A DNA stretch of 64,000 bases from JL08 sp039969355. GTDB lineage: Bacteria; Pseudomonadota; Alphaproteobacteria; Rhodobacterales; Rhodobacteraceae. The position numbers and the translations under genes are program-made. This document shows positions 9,298 through 17,736 of the stretch, piece by piece. The notes under the pieces are model-generated. The model did no database searches. It was not told the origin of the DNA and saw nothing but the letters and a program-made list of their open reading frames with translations. The first letter of the stretch is position 1, and the number at the start of each line of letters is the position of its first letter. Where the stretch lies: contig JBDVOA010000028.1 of the NCBI GenBank assembly GCA_039969355.1, positions 62,001 through 126,000 of the forward strand, given 5' to 3'.

Positions 9298-10152
9298 ATG
9301 CCACAAGCTTCAATACAACGAGCAGGAAACACGCCATTGCACAGGATCACCGATTGGGACGACGCCTACGCCAACGCAGCGAATATTCCGGGTAGCGACC
9401 GCTGGCCCGAGGCATGGATCGCTCCTGCCCGGGCCTTTCGGAAACAGGCCGAGGCCTTGCTTGATCGAAGCTATGGCAATCATCCGCGCGAAAAATTCGA
9501 TCTTTTCAAACCAATAGGAACTGCCAAAGGATTGGTAATGTTTGTCCACGGCGGATACTGGCACCAGTTCGACAAATCTTACTGGTCGCATCTTTCAGCC
9601 GGACCGGTAGCGCGCGGGTGGGCGGTCGCCGTACCCTCTTACACATTGTGCCCCGAGACAAAGGTAACTGGAATCGTGACACAAATTGCCAATGCTCTTG
9701 CTGTGGCCGCCACAGAGAATCCGGGCCCAATCCGACTATGTGGCCATTCTGCAGGCGGGCACTTGGTGACACGCCTTATGTGCCGCGATGTCGCGCTTTC
9801 AAACGAAGTTACTAACCGCATGGAAAACGTTGTCTCTATCTCTGGCCTGCATGATTTGCGACCCCTGCTACGCACTCGCATCAATGATGAAATCCGACTG
9901 ACCCAAGTGGAGGCCTCAAAGCAAAGCCCCGCATTGCAGGTACCATCGGAAGGTATTCCCCTGACCTGTTGGGTTGGTCAACGAGAACGTCCCGAATTCC
10001 TGCGTCAGAATGAGCTGTTGGCAAATATCTGGAAAGGGTTGGGGGTACGCACGCAGGCTGTGGAAGAGCCCAACAAGCATCATTTTGATGTGATCGACGG
10101 CTTGGCCGATGCCGATAGTCCGTTGACCAACGCGCTTCTTAGCAAAACTTAA
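9298..10152 (+). CDS. Alpha/beta hydrolase (esterase / kynurenine formamidase-like)
   Basis: A 284-residue alpha/beta hydrolase. The oxyanion-hole motif HGGYW is at about residue 83, the nucleophile elbow is GHSAGGH, and a late His lies in NKHHFDVIDG. This HGGYW/GHSAGG combination is typical of the BD-FAE and kynurenine formamidase-like esterases. I chose ATG 9298 because residues before it look non-coding, although the frame stays open to 9175. It stands alone, divergent from an amino-acid binding protein. A link to tryptophan or N-formyl compounds would be guesswork. Confidence 0.82.
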   Translation: MPQASIQRAGNTPLHRITDWDDAYANAANIPGSDRWPEAWIAPARAFRKQAEALLDRSYGNHPREKFDLFKPIGTAKGLVMFVHGGYWHQFDKSYWSHLSAGPVARGWAVAVPSYTLCPETKVTGIVTQIANALAVAATENPGPIRLCGHSAGGHLVTRLMCRDVALSNEVTNRMENVVSISGLHDLRPLLRTRINDEIRLTQVEASKQSPALQVPSEGIPLTCWVGQRERPEFLRQNELLANIWKGLGVRTQAVEEPNKHHFDVIDGLADADSPLTNALLSKT

Positions 10153-10180
10153 TCATGATAATCTGATTTCGCCCGACGGC

Positions 10181-10639
10181 TTACTGGACTTGGGTCGGAG
10201 GACCCCACCGCAGTTGTAGCTTATCAATAATCTGATCGCGTGCCTGACGGTAACTGTCCAGTTTGGCGTCTCGCGTTTCGCCGAGCCCAGTGGGGTCCAA
10301 TATCGGCCAGTATTCTACCTCAAGATGGAACACACGGGTCAGTTCAAGCGCCCGTCTCTGGCTGGCGGGTGACAGTGCAACGACAAGATCAAAAGAGGAT
10401 AGGTCGTCACCCCATTGCTCCATTTCGTCGAAGGATCGCGACCGGTGACGCGATAATTCCACATTCAATTCCTGACAAACGGCAATGGCAAATCCATCAA
10501 TCTCAAGATCGTTTTTTACACCAACAGACTGCACATAAGTTCCTGTTCCAAAAAACTTTTTCATAATGCCTTCGGCCATAGGTGATCGAACGGCATTGTG
10601 ATCGCAACAAAACAAAATGGATTGAGGCAGTGCGTCCAA
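10181..10639 (-). CDS. Low-molecular-weight phosphotyrosine-phosphatase-like protein
   Basis: A 152-residue LMW-PTP/ArsC-type phosphatase. The CX5R phosphate loop is seen in CCDHNAVRSP near the N-terminus and the general-acid Asp in LDPTGLGE near the C-terminus. I chose TTG 10639 because GGAGG, within the end of the UPF0262 gene, sits 7 bases upstream; the open frame extends to 10789 but only as overlap with that gene. Last gene of the murA-hisD run, probably co-transcribed. Substrate unknown. Confidence 0.85.
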   Translation of the reverse strand: MDALPQSILFCCDHNAVRSPMAEGIMKKFFGTGTYVQSVGVKNDLEIDGFAIAVCQELNVELSRHRSRSFDEMEQWGDDLSSFDLVVALSPASQRRALELTRVFHLEVEYWPILDPTGLGETRDAKLDSYRQARDQIIDKLQLRWGPPTQVQ

Positions 10640-10643
10640 ACCC

Positions 10644-11123
10644 TCAACCTCCAAAATGCAATACGCAAATAAGAGTGAACAGTCGGCGCGCTGTGTCTTT
10701 GTCGACCTCAGCCTTGCCGTCCAATCGTTCCTGTAAGACGCGGCTTCCTTCGTTGTGAATTCCGCGGCGCGCCATATCAATCGTCTCAATCTGACTTGGC
10801 GGCAGATTCTTCACTGCATTGAAATAGCTTTCACAGATCTGGAAGTAATCTTTGACCACTTGACGAAGCGGACCCAGCGACAGGTGGAATTCGGCAGCGG
10901 GTTCTTTCGCTTCGGTCTGCACATCAAAAACCAAACGCTTGTCCCGTATCGCCAGACCCAGGCGATATGGCCCATCCGGTGCGGTACGGTCCCCTCGGGG
11001 AGGCAAGGTAAAGCTGTTGTCTTCCAACAGATCAAACATCGCCACTTTGCGTTCCTGTTCGATCTCTGGAGTGGGAGGGGGAAGACCCGCGTCGTCCAGT
11101 TCGATGTGTGAAATTCTGGTCAT
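10644..11123 (-). CDS. UPF0262 family protein
   Basis: A 159-residue protein of unknown function that I recognise as UPF0262, a family widespread in alphaproteobacteria and usually found beside hisD and a small phosphatase. Visible features: acidic N-terminus MTRISHIELDD, DRTAPDGPYRL, and a helical region around YFQICESYFNAVK. It starts 12 bases after hisD ends. Its own 3' end supplies the ribosome-binding site for the phosphatase gene, suggesting coupled translation. Confidence 0.88.
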   Translation of the reverse strand: MTRISHIELDDAGLPPPTPEIEQERKVAMFDLLEDNSFTLPPRGDRTAPDGPYRLGLAIRDKRLVFDVQTEAKEPAAEFHLSLGPLRQVVKDYFQICESYFNAVKNLPPSQIETIDMARRGIHNEGSRVLQERLDGKAEVDKDTARRLFTLICVLHFGG

Positions 11124-11135
11124 GATGGATTGTCT

Positions 11136-12437
11136 TTATTCGTTTATTTGTTCCAAACGGGCTCGAACGGACAACCCATGCGCCTCCAGGCTTTCTGACT
11201 GGGCCAGCCGTTCGGCTGAAGGCCCGATAGCACGAAGCGCTGCCGGAGTCATCCGGGTCAAAGTGGTGCGTTTCAGAAAATCCATCACAGAGAGACCCGA
11301 GGAAAACCGGGCCGAACGGGCTGTGGGCAAAACATGGTTTGGACCGCCGATATAATCGCCAACAGCTTCTGGCGTCCATTGACTCAAAAAGATTGCTCCG
11401 GCTTGGGTAGTCTGGCCTGCCAGCGCATCGGGGTCGGCAACGCATAGTTCCAGATGTTCGGGAGCGATACGGTTTGAAAGCGTGGCGGCAGTTGCAAGAT
11501 CCGGCACAGTGATAACCGCACCGTAGTCACGCCAACTGGCGCCGGCAATCGCTTGGCGCTCCAGCGTCTCCAACCGTTTTTCAATAGCGCGCGCGACCAT
11601 CTGCCCAAATCCAGCATCCGTTGTAATTAAGATCGATTGCGCGCTTTCGTCATGCTCGGCCTGGCTAAGCAGATCAAGTGCAATCCAGTCGGGGTTGTTC
11701 TCATCGTCCGCAATCACCAGAATCTCCGACGGTCCGGCTATCATATCAATACCGACCTTGCCAAAAACTCTGCGCTTGGCAGCAGCGACGTACGCATTGC
11801 CCGGCCCTGTGATCTTGTCCACCGGTTCAATCGTTTCGGTGCCATAGGCCAACGCGGCGATCGCTTGTGCCCCTCCGATACGATAGATTTCATCAACGCC
11901 CGCAATCCGCGCTGCCAGCAGCACCAGAGGGTTTGACACCCCGCCCGGGGTCGGCACAGTAATAGCTACCCGTGGAACCCCTGCGACTTTGGCGGGAATC
12001 GCGTTCATCAAAACGGAAGACGGATAAGAGGCCAGACCGCCCGGCACGTAGAGACCAGCAGCCCTTACCGGCGACCAGCGCCAGCCCAATGTCGCGCCGA
12101 CTTCATCCGTCCAGCTTGCATCCTGCGGCATCTGGCGTAAATGGTAAGCTCTTACCCTTTCGGCTGCCAACTCCAGCGCCGCGCGATCCTCGGCAGAAAC
12201 TTTGGCACATTCCGCCTCAATCTCGGCTGATGTGAATGCAAGTCGATCTGGCGTGATATCCAGCCGGTCTAGTCGGGATGTCAGCTCAATCACTGCGGCG
12301 TCACCTCGCGCCCGCACGTCCTGGATAATGGCCGCGACGGTTGCATCCACGTCCGGGCTGTCTTCACGCTTAGCGTTCAGCAGTTCGGTGAACCGTGTTT
12401 CGAAGTTGGCGTCCTGCGCATTTAGAAAGGCTGGCAT
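11136..12437 (-). CDS. hisD: Histidinol dehydrogenase
   Basis: The biosynthetic HisD, 433 residues, normal length. It oxidises L-histidinol to L-histidine in two NAD-dependent steps. Zn and catalytic positions are recognisable: LSQAEHDESAQ, IAPEHLEL, GDYIGGPNHVLPT and LEAHGLSVRARL at the C-terminus. It lies in the conserved murA-to-phosphatase run, not in a his operon. A second, more divergent HisD homologue occurs at 39576-40886. Confidence 0.96.
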   Translation of the reverse strand: MPAFLNAQDANFETRFTELLNAKREDSPDVDATVAAIIQDVRARGDAAVIELTSRLDRLDITPDRLAFTSAEIEAECAKVSAEDRAALELAAERVRAYHLRQMPQDASWTDEVGATLGWRWSPVRAAGLYVPGGLASYPSSVLMNAIPAKVAGVPRVAITVPTPGGVSNPLVLLAARIAGVDEIYRIGGAQAIAALAYGTETIEPVDKITGPGNAYVAAAKRRVFGKVGIDMIAGPSEILVIADDENNPDWIALDLLSQAEHDESAQSILITTDAGFGQMVARAIEKRLETLERQAIAGASWRDYGAVITVPDLATAATLSNRIAPEHLELCVADPDALAGQTTQAGAIFLSQWTPEAVGDYIGGPNHVLPTARSARFSSGLSVMDFLKRTTLTRMTPAALRAIGPSAERLAQSESLEAHGLSVRARLEQINE

Positions 12438-12498
12438 AATGGCTCCGCTGTTTCACGCGACATAGCGGGCTGGCACGACAGGCTCAAGAGCGCGCGGA

Positions 12499-12993
12499 TC
12501 AGGCGTCAATATCAAGGACGCAATGCAGATCATCCTGATACCTGTCTGGTAGACGCACAGCACGCGGCAGTTGACCGCATTTTACAAAACCCGCTCTTTC
12601 ATAAAAGCGGATCGCATGGGCATTATCCACAGCCACATATAACTCCAGTTGAACGCAGCCGAGTGCGCGGGCTTTCGCGATGGCGGATTGCATCAGAACA
12701 TGAGCAACATGGGTTCCTCGCCATTTGGCGCGCACATAAAATGCGTTCAGCCAAGCCCGATGAGCCAGCGCAGCCCCGGTCTCTGGGTCAACTGACAAGG
12801 CACCAGCTAGGTCATCTTTTTCGAACAATCCCAAAATGTGACCCTGTGCCAATCTTTCGATCACTTCACTGTCCGGTCTAGCGCGTTCTTCATCAAATGT
12901 GGTCAGAAAGCTCTCGGGCGCTAGTTTGAGACCCTCCAGTCGAATTGATCGCCATTCGGTAAGATCTTCGGGCGTTAACACGCGAAGCGTCAT
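12499..12993 (-). CDS. GNAT-family N-acetyltransferase
   Basis: A 164-residue acetyl-CoA-dependent acetyltransferase. The GNAT core shows in FYVRAKWRGTHVAHVLMQSAIAKA (the R/QxxGxG/A-like acetyl-CoA loop, here RGTHVA) and in LYVAVDNAHAIRFYERAGF. Its start overlaps the DUF2948 stop by 4 bases (ATGA), indicating coupled translation. Acceptor substrate unknown. Confidence 0.88.
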   Translation of the reverse strand: MTLRVLTPEDLTEWRSIRLEGLKLAPESFLTTFDEERARPDSEVIERLAQGHILGLFEKDDLAGALSVDPETGAALAHRAWLNAFYVRAKWRGTHVAHVLMQSAIAKARALGCVQLELYVAVDNAHAIRFYERAGFVKCGQLPRAVRLPDRYQDDLHCVLDIDA

Positions 12994-13469
12994 TCCGGAT
13001 GATCCGGTACCTTCCGGGAAGGCGCAAGATAGGGGCGAGTGACATCCCTTAAAGAAACCTCCAGCGCTTCTACTTCAAGCCGAATGGCGCCATCGCCAGC
13101 AAGTGTCATCAATACCGCCCCCGCACCGTTCTCTCCCGGTTCAAAATTAATTCCCAGCAAGGACAGGATCACATCCGGATCAGACCGCTCAATGCCCTGA
13201 GACGCAACACGCAGAACCTGATCAACGACAATCAACGATTGCACCCGCTCTACTGATCTTTTGCGGATTTTGGCTGCATCAAGATCCTCCCAGCGAAACC
13301 GATTGACCAGCAGCGCAAACCGCCTATGCGAAGCCTGCCACTTCATTTCGGTAATTGGAAACACCGCATCCTGCGCCAACGACGCGATAACCTGCAGGTC
13401 ATCTGCGTCTAGCGCGCCAAGATAAAGCGGTGCCTCGCGTCCGTCTTCGAATTTTGCGTCCTCAGTCAT
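12990..13469 (-). CDS. DUF2948 family protein
   Basis: A 159-residue protein recognised as DUF2948, a family of unknown function typically encoded directly after murA in Rhodobacterales and relatives. Notable segments are LYLGALDADDLQVIASLAQDA and RRFALLVNRFRWED. It overlaps murA by 4 bases and the GNAT gene by 4 bases, so it is translated as part of this operon. Confidence 0.87.
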   Translation of the reverse strand: MTEDAKFEDGREAPLYLGALDADDLQVIASLAQDAVFPITEMKWQASHRRFALLVNRFRWEDLDAAKIRKRSVERVQSLIVVDQVLRVASQGIERSDPDVILSLLGINFEPGENGAGAVLMTLAGDGAIRLEVEALEVSLRDVTRPYLAPSRKVPDHPE

Positions 13470-14737
13470 GTGCTTTTGATCCGCTCAATTTTGGCGCCGA
13501 CGCCTTCCAGTTTGCGCACAACATGCTCATAACCGCGATCCAGATGATAGACCCGGCTGACGACGGTTTCACCTTCGGCCGCCAATCCAGCCAGAATAAG
13601 CGAAACCGAAGCCCGCAGGTCTGTCGCCATTACAGGTGCTCCCTTGAGACGCTTAACTCCTGTCACCGTCGCTGTACCTCCTAGCACGTCTATTTCCGCA
13701 CCCATTCGGGTCAACTCTGGAGCATGCATGAACCGATTTTCGAATATCTTTTCTTCCAAAACGGACGTTCCCTCTGCTGTGCAGAGCAACGCCATCATCT
13801 GCGCCTGCAAATCGGTCGGAAAACCCGGGAAAGGCTCGGTTGTTACATCCACTGCATTGATTACACTGTTGCGCCGCTTGACGATCAGCCCCTGATCCGT
13901 TTCTGAAACATCGATGCCCGCCATATCAAGCTTTTCACAAAACGCAGCAAGCAAATCGATGCGCCCACCCAAGAGTTCGACTTCGCCTCCGCATATGGCC
14001 GGGGCGAGCATATAGGTGCCAAGTTCGATGCGATCAGTCACCACCGGGTGGGTCGCCCCATTCAGCCGATCCACGCCCTGGATTGTAATGGTAGACGTGC
14101 CATCACCATCGATTTGCGCGCCCATCTTGCGCAGGCATGTAGCGAGATCCACAATCTCCGGCTCGCGCGCTGCGTTGTTTATTATTGTTGTACCCTTGGC
14201 CAGCGTAGCTGCCATAAGTATGTTTTCCGTGGCTCCAACGCTGGCCATACGCAAAGTCAGTTCGGCACCTTTCAGCTTTCCTCCCTTGGCGCGAGCGTGC
14301 AGATATCCGTCTTTTAACTCGATCTCAGCACCCAAAGCCTCAAGTCCGTGAATATGCAAGTCCATCGGGCGGGCACCGATGGCACACCCGCCCGGCAGCG
14401 ATACGATCGCGTGTCCTTCGCGCGCCAAAAGAGGACCCAGCACTAGGTTCGACGCCCGCATTTTACGAACTATATCATAGTCAGCTACATGATTGATGGC
14501 ACCGTGGCTGGACATCGCCAGAACTTTGCCTTCCTGCATATCGGTGACCTCCGCACCGAGAGACGCCAGCAATTCGGTCATTGTCTTAATATCGCTCAAC
14601 CGGGGCGCATTCGTCAGTGTAAGCGGCTCTTCGCTGAGCAGCGTCGCCGGCATCAGCGTCAAACACGCGTTCTTAGCGCCCGCAATTGCAATTTGGCCCT
14701 TTAAAGGGCCATTGCCTGTCACAATAATAGAATCCAT
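13466..14737 (-). CDS. murA: UDP-N-acetylglucosamine 1-carboxyvinyltransferase
   Basis: A 423-residue MurA, the cytoplasmic enzyme that transfers enolpyruvate from PEP to UDP-GlcNAc as the first committed step of peptidoglycan synthesis. The Lys22-Asn23 pair lies in AGAKNACL, and the fosfomycin-reactive Cys is C118 in LPGGCAIGARPMDLH. It heads the run murA-DUF2948-GNAT-hisD-UPF0262-phosphatase. Length and motifs are normal, so it should be functional. Confidence 0.97.
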   Translation of the reverse strand: MDSIIVTGNGPLKGQIAIAGAKNACLTLMPATLLSEEPLTLTNAPRLSDIKTMTELLASLGAEVTDMQEGKVLAMSSHGAINHVADYDIVRKMRASNLVLGPLLAREGHAIVSLPGGCAIGARPMDLHIHGLEALGAEIELKDGYLHARAKGGKLKGAELTLRMASVGATENILMAATLAKGTTIINNAAREPEIVDLATCLRKMGAQIDGDGTSTITIQGVDRLNGATHPVVTDRIELGTYMLAPAICGGEVELLGGRIDLLAAFCEKLDMAGIDVSETDQGLIVKRRNSVINAVDVTTEPFPGFPTDLQAQMMALLCTAEGTSVLEEKIFENRFMHAPELTRMGAEIDVLGGTATVTGVKRLKGAPVMATDLRASVSLILAGLAAEGETVVSRVYHLDRGYEHVVRKLEGVGAKIERIKST

Positions 14738-14782
14738 CTGCTTTCGTCCTCAGTAACGCCGGTTTGTTTTTTTCTGCCCGGC

Positions 14783-14947
14783 TTATGTTTTGCTGTTCCC
14801 TTCAGCACGCGGCGCGTTTCTGGCGCGGGCCTGCGCCTTGCGCCGCGCCAAATTGGCTTTTAGCGCTGCCTTGAGCCTTTCATCACGTATCTGTTTCGCA
14901 GGCGAAACAGAATTCTTGTCCGAAGCATCGGATGATTTCTCTGTCAT
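14783..14947 (-). CDS. Small basic protein upstream of murA
   Basis: A 54-residue reading frame that I read directly from the minus strand, from ATG 14947 to TAA 14783. The N-terminus is Ser/Asp/Lys-rich (MTEKSSDASDKNS). The middle is a charged helix rich in Lys, Arg and Ala (RDERLKAALKANLARRKAQARAR). This composition and its place immediately before murA are typical of a small conserved Rhodobacterales protein; I cannot name a function. It is separated from murA by 45 bases on the same strand. Confidence 0.65.
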   Translation of the reverse strand: MTEKSSDASDKNSVSPAKQIRDERLKAALKANLARRKAQARARNAPRAEGNSKT

Positions 14948-15055
14948 GCGCCACTGTCTATAGCACCTCTCGTTTAGGGTCCAGATTACCCTTGCGTGGA
15001 AATCAAATTGCGTCTAATCACCCGCCACACTTATTGGGACACGCCCCAACCCTAG

Positions 15056-15098
15056 CATTGTAGTAGAGCACACCTTGGTAATGGGCAGGTCCTTGCCA
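15056..15098 (+). pseudogene. Degenerate tRNA-Thr-like remnant 1
   Basis: The stretch GTAGTAGAGCACACC followed by TTGGTAATGGG and AGGTC resembles the D-arm, anticodon arm (loop TTGGTAA, anticodon GGT) and variable region of a bacterial tRNA-Thr. The acceptor and T arms cannot be paired. I interpret it as a decayed tRNA copy; chance similarity is possible. Confidence 0.45.
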
Positions 15099-15190
15099 AA
15101 ATAATGTGTTAAAGCCGTGAGTTAGCAGGTAGAGGAAAAAACTAGTAGGGTATTAGTAGGGCGTATGTTCTCGAGCCCAAGATCTTATAG

Positions 15191-15243
15191 GCAGCCGTAG
15201 CTCAGGGCTAGAACACTCCCTAGTAAGGCCGCAGCTTGACGGA
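15191..15243 (+). pseudogene. Degenerate tRNA-like remnant 2
   Basis: GCCGTAGCTCAGGGCTAGAA at 15194 onward looks like positions 3-22 of a tRNA, and ACTCCCTAGTAAGG like a damaged anticodon arm (TTGGTAA changed to TAGTAA). The 3' half does not fold into a proper T arm or acceptor stem. Probably a decayed tRNA-Thr-type copy. Confidence 0.45.
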
Positions 15244-15340
15244 ATGACTGCGGAAAAACGGTGGCTCAAATTTCTCGGGGGACACCCCGGGGCAAAAATA
15301 TTCATGGTAATTTTACTACGCTTGAAGTAGAGACGATTCT

Positions 15341-15355
15341 GGCGGTAAGACCGCC
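15341..15355. other. Hairpin just upstream of tRNA-Thr
   Basis: GGCGGT-AAG-ACCGCC forms a perfect 6-bp stem with a 3-base loop. It ends five bases before the tRNA. No T-run follows, so a terminator role is unproven. Confidence 0.4.
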
Positions 15356-15360
15356 TATAT

Positions 15361-15436
15361 GCCGGGGTAGCTCAGTGGTAGTAGCGCGTCATTGGTAATG
15401 ACGAGGTCGAGAGTTCAATTCTCTCTCCCGGCACCA
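15361..15436 (+). tRNA. tRNA-Thr (anticodon GGT)
   Basis: A 76-base cloverleaf including encoded CCA. The acceptor GCCGGGG pairs with TCCCGGC (last pair G-U). The anticodon arm is CGTCA-TTGGTAA-TGACG, giving anticodon GGT, and the T arm is GAGAG-TTCAATT-CTCTC. The D arm is GCTC-AGTGGTAG-TAGC, which gives only three good pairs; relative to the usual GGTAGAGC it looks like a one-base T insertion. All other arms are intact, so function is likely. Confidence 0.88.
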
Positions 15437-15595
15437 TCAAAACACTATTTTTCAGCCAGATTCTTTAACTCAGAACGTGACTTAGCCGTTGTTTTCATTG
15501 TCGAGTTTAGTTTTCTCTGCTTTCCAACAAGCCTTTGCGACCAAAGCGGTCTTGCAACAAAAGCAAACGGTGATTCAAAGCGACGGCTGGATAGA

Positions 15596-16414
15596 TCAGC
15601 CTTCCGTCGGTGAAACAGCCCGCTGATAAAGATGCCAAGTGGTATGACCAAGAACCGGCAGGGTGACGATCAGGCCCAGAAACGCGGGAACCAACGACAA
15701 CAGCATAGTGACCGATATGATCGTTGCCCAGGCGAGCATAACTACAGGGTTTTCCGTGACGACGCGGACAGACGTTGTCATGGCTGAAACGAAATTGGTT
15801 TCCCGATCGAGCAGCATTGGCATGGCGATGACAGTCACCGAGAACAGAGCAGCCGATATTAACGCGCCTATGCAGGTGCCAACTAATAGGAAAGTCCAGC
15901 CTTCCGGTGTGAAGAATACGGTGTTCAAAAACCCGTCAAAGTCCGAGAAGGACGCATCCTGGAGGATGATCGCCAGCAAAAGCCGGACCTGGTAAATCCA
16001 GACCCAGAAGATAAAAAGCGTGACAAAGGCCATCCAGCCCATTTCGCGGTTGCGTTGATCGGCCACGACGGTCAGGATTTCCGACCAGCCGAAACTCTCC
16101 CCCCTCTGCGCACGGCGGGACATTTCATAAAGCCCGGCGGCGGCGAAAGGTCCAACTAGCGGAAAGGCTACAATGGCCGGAATGATCATCCATATCTTGC
16201 CGAGCCAGACCAGACACCAAACAAATAGAATTCCGAAAACCGCATAGAACAGGCCGAAAAAGCCGCTCATGAAGGGGTGCGCCAGAAAGTCGTGAAACCC
16301 GGCCTTCAGCGACGCCGTGATATCTTCCACAGTCACCTTATTTACCTTGGGCATGGCCTGCTGCTGCGGCGTCGGATTGTCCGGTGGTGTTGACCTTACA
16401 GTCTTCGATGTCAT
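15596..16414 (-). CDS. DUF2189 family integral membrane protein
   Basis: A 272-residue inner-membrane protein with about six hydrophobic segments, including FGLFYAVFGILFVWCLVWL, MGWMAFVTLFIFWVWIYQV and AWATIISVTMLLSLVPAFLGLIV. I recognise DUF2189 from its spacing and from FPLVGPFAAAGLYEMSRRAQRGE; function is unknown. ATG 16414 was chosen because GAGGAG lies 7 bases upstream, although the frame is open to 16501. It stands alone. Confidence 0.82.
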   Translation of the reverse strand: MTSKTVRSTPPDNPTPQQQAMPKVNKVTVEDITASLKAGFHDFLAHPFMSGFFGLFYAVFGILFVWCLVWLGKIWMIIPAIVAFPLVGPFAAAGLYEMSRRAQRGESFGWSEILTVVADQRNREMGWMAFVTLFIFWVWIYQVRLLLAIILQDASFSDFDGFLNTVFFTPEGWTFLLVGTCIGALISAALFSVTVIAMPMLLDRETNFVSAMTTSVRVVTENPVVMLAWATIISVTMLLSLVPAFLGLIVTLPVLGHTTWHLYQRAVSPTEG

Positions 16415-16586
16415 GACACACTCCTCGCAAAGGAAGGCATAGTGCGGGTCGGTTTGCCAAAAGACCCAACTGTGGAACAGACATCCCTCCTCTGCGAGCA
16501 AGTTTGCGTCAGGTGATGCATAAGTGCAAGGGAGCGTATTTTAGCGAAGTCCTGAAAGGGGAAAGCGGTTGCTAATGGTTATTGCC

Positions 16587-16889
16587 TTAGGAGAGGCCAA
16601 TAAGAAGCGGCCCTATTCTTGCTTGGCGATTTCGTTTCAATATTCGTGATTTCGCTACGTTGAGCTTTAGGCGCGCCGTTTCCAACTGGAGCATTGCGCG
16701 CTCACGTTGACGGTATAAGCGACGCACTTTGGAACCTGGGTTTCCAATAATCGCCACGTGGCCCTGACGGGCATCAGGAAACCAACTCACAGCACTTTGG
16801 GTGGAGCTGTTCCAAGCATAGTCGGCTTCAACATATCTTCGGTATGCCAGCGCAACAGCGCGGCGTCTGGTCTGCAACTCGACGAGCAT
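16587..16889 (-). CDS. Small basic hypothetical protein
   Basis: A 100-residue protein that I do not recognise. ATG 16889 is preceded by a strong GGGGAGGG ribosome-binding site 6 bases upstream. It is rich in Arg, Leu and Ala and predicted mostly helical: ELQTRRRAVALAYRRYVEADYAW, then RRLYRQRERAMLQLETARLKLNVAKSR, which could form a coiled coil. No signal peptide or membrane segment. Isolated between DUF2189 and a gene-poor stretch. Confidence 0.55.
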   Translation of the reverse strand: MLVELQTRRRAVALAYRRYVEADYAWNSSTQSAVSWFPDARQGHVAIIGNPGSKVRRLYRQRERAMLQLETARLKLNVAKSRILKRNRQARIGPLLIGLS

Positions 16890-17736
16890 TTTGCACCCTC
16901 CCCAGTCCTTTGCTCCCGAGGATATAGGCACACCGCGTTTTTATCAACGCTGGAGGCCCTAGAGGTACTGGAGCTTCTATGAGATAGCACAGCTGGGTTG
17001 AGCTACCCTATTCCCATCAGGCTTGACGATCCTTCATTTCCAGGATGCGTTCGGAGATGACTTCAACGGGCCCCCGCAATCTATCAACGTTGATAATAAT
17101 ATAGGCGATGGTGATTTTGATACCGCTGAGGAAGAGACCGCAATCCCGGAGTTGGTAGATCCACAAGACCCGCTACCAAACCAGAACCCGGCCCAAGCCC
17201 CAGACCCGTCTCAAAAAGCGGACGAAGCTTCAGGTTGATGGCAACAAACTAAGCAATCAAGACCGGCAATGGGCCGTTCGCTGCTATTTGGGCTGTTCCG
17301 ACCAATGGCTAATAATTTCGCATGTGAGACACCGAACACTGGCACATCGAACGACTGGTCGACCCCAGAGCGGACAGAGAATGGCAGTGCTCTACTTTGT
17401 AGTTAGCAAACAGACTGTTTCCAAAAACGAGTTAGACATAGTTTTGCCGCAATCTATAATGGCCAAGAGGCAGCGATTTTACGTGGCAAGTCTATCTACT
17501 TGTTCTGAAGTATTTTGATTTGCTTTCGCGCGCTGCCTCACGAAAACTGGCATGTCTAAGCTGCCGTAGTGGACTTCGGTTCATGCCGCAACGAATGAAA
17601 GAATTGAGCTTATTGCGACGTTATTTCAGCGAATGGGTGCAAGGAGCCCTTGTTGATTGACGCGGCAGAGAACACGAATGGCGGTTCCGACTAATCCGCG
17701 ATAGCCATTCAACGCCCTGTCTGCCAAAAAGTCGAC
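16890..17736. other. Gene-poor stretch
   Basis: I see no convincing gene in this roughly 850-base interval. Two short plus-strand frames exist (17023-17238 and 17288-17518). The first starts with TTG, lacks a good ribosome-binding site and encodes an acidic, Pro-rich peptide; the second has no recognisable features. No tRNA or clear terminator was seen. Confidence 0.5.

Larger units (their letters stand above)
14948..15360. other. Gene-poor stretch with tRNA-like remnants and hairpins
   Basis: No protein gene is supported here. It contains two degenerate tRNA-like sequences (listed separately), a CGGGG-GACA-CCCCG hairpin at 15276-15289 and a perfect GGCGGT-AAG-ACCGCC hairpin at 15341-15355, five bases before the intact tRNA. 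Confidence 0.6.

Noticed and set aside
15276..15289. CGGGG-GACA-CCCCG hairpin as a Rho-independent terminator
   Set aside because: It is not followed by a T-run and no gene ends close upstream on the plus strand.
15361..16982. Genomic island inserted at the tRNA-Thr
   Set aside because: No integrase, no repeat of the tRNA 3' end downstream and ordinary genes follow.
17023..17238. Acidic 71-residue open frame beginning with TTG
   Set aside because: There is no good ribosome-binding site, no ATG, and the Pro/Asp/Glu-rich peptide has no recognisable family. The surrounding stretch looks non-coding.
17288..17518. 76-residue plus-strand open frame
   Set aside because: No ribosome-binding site, no motif, and composition like random translation.
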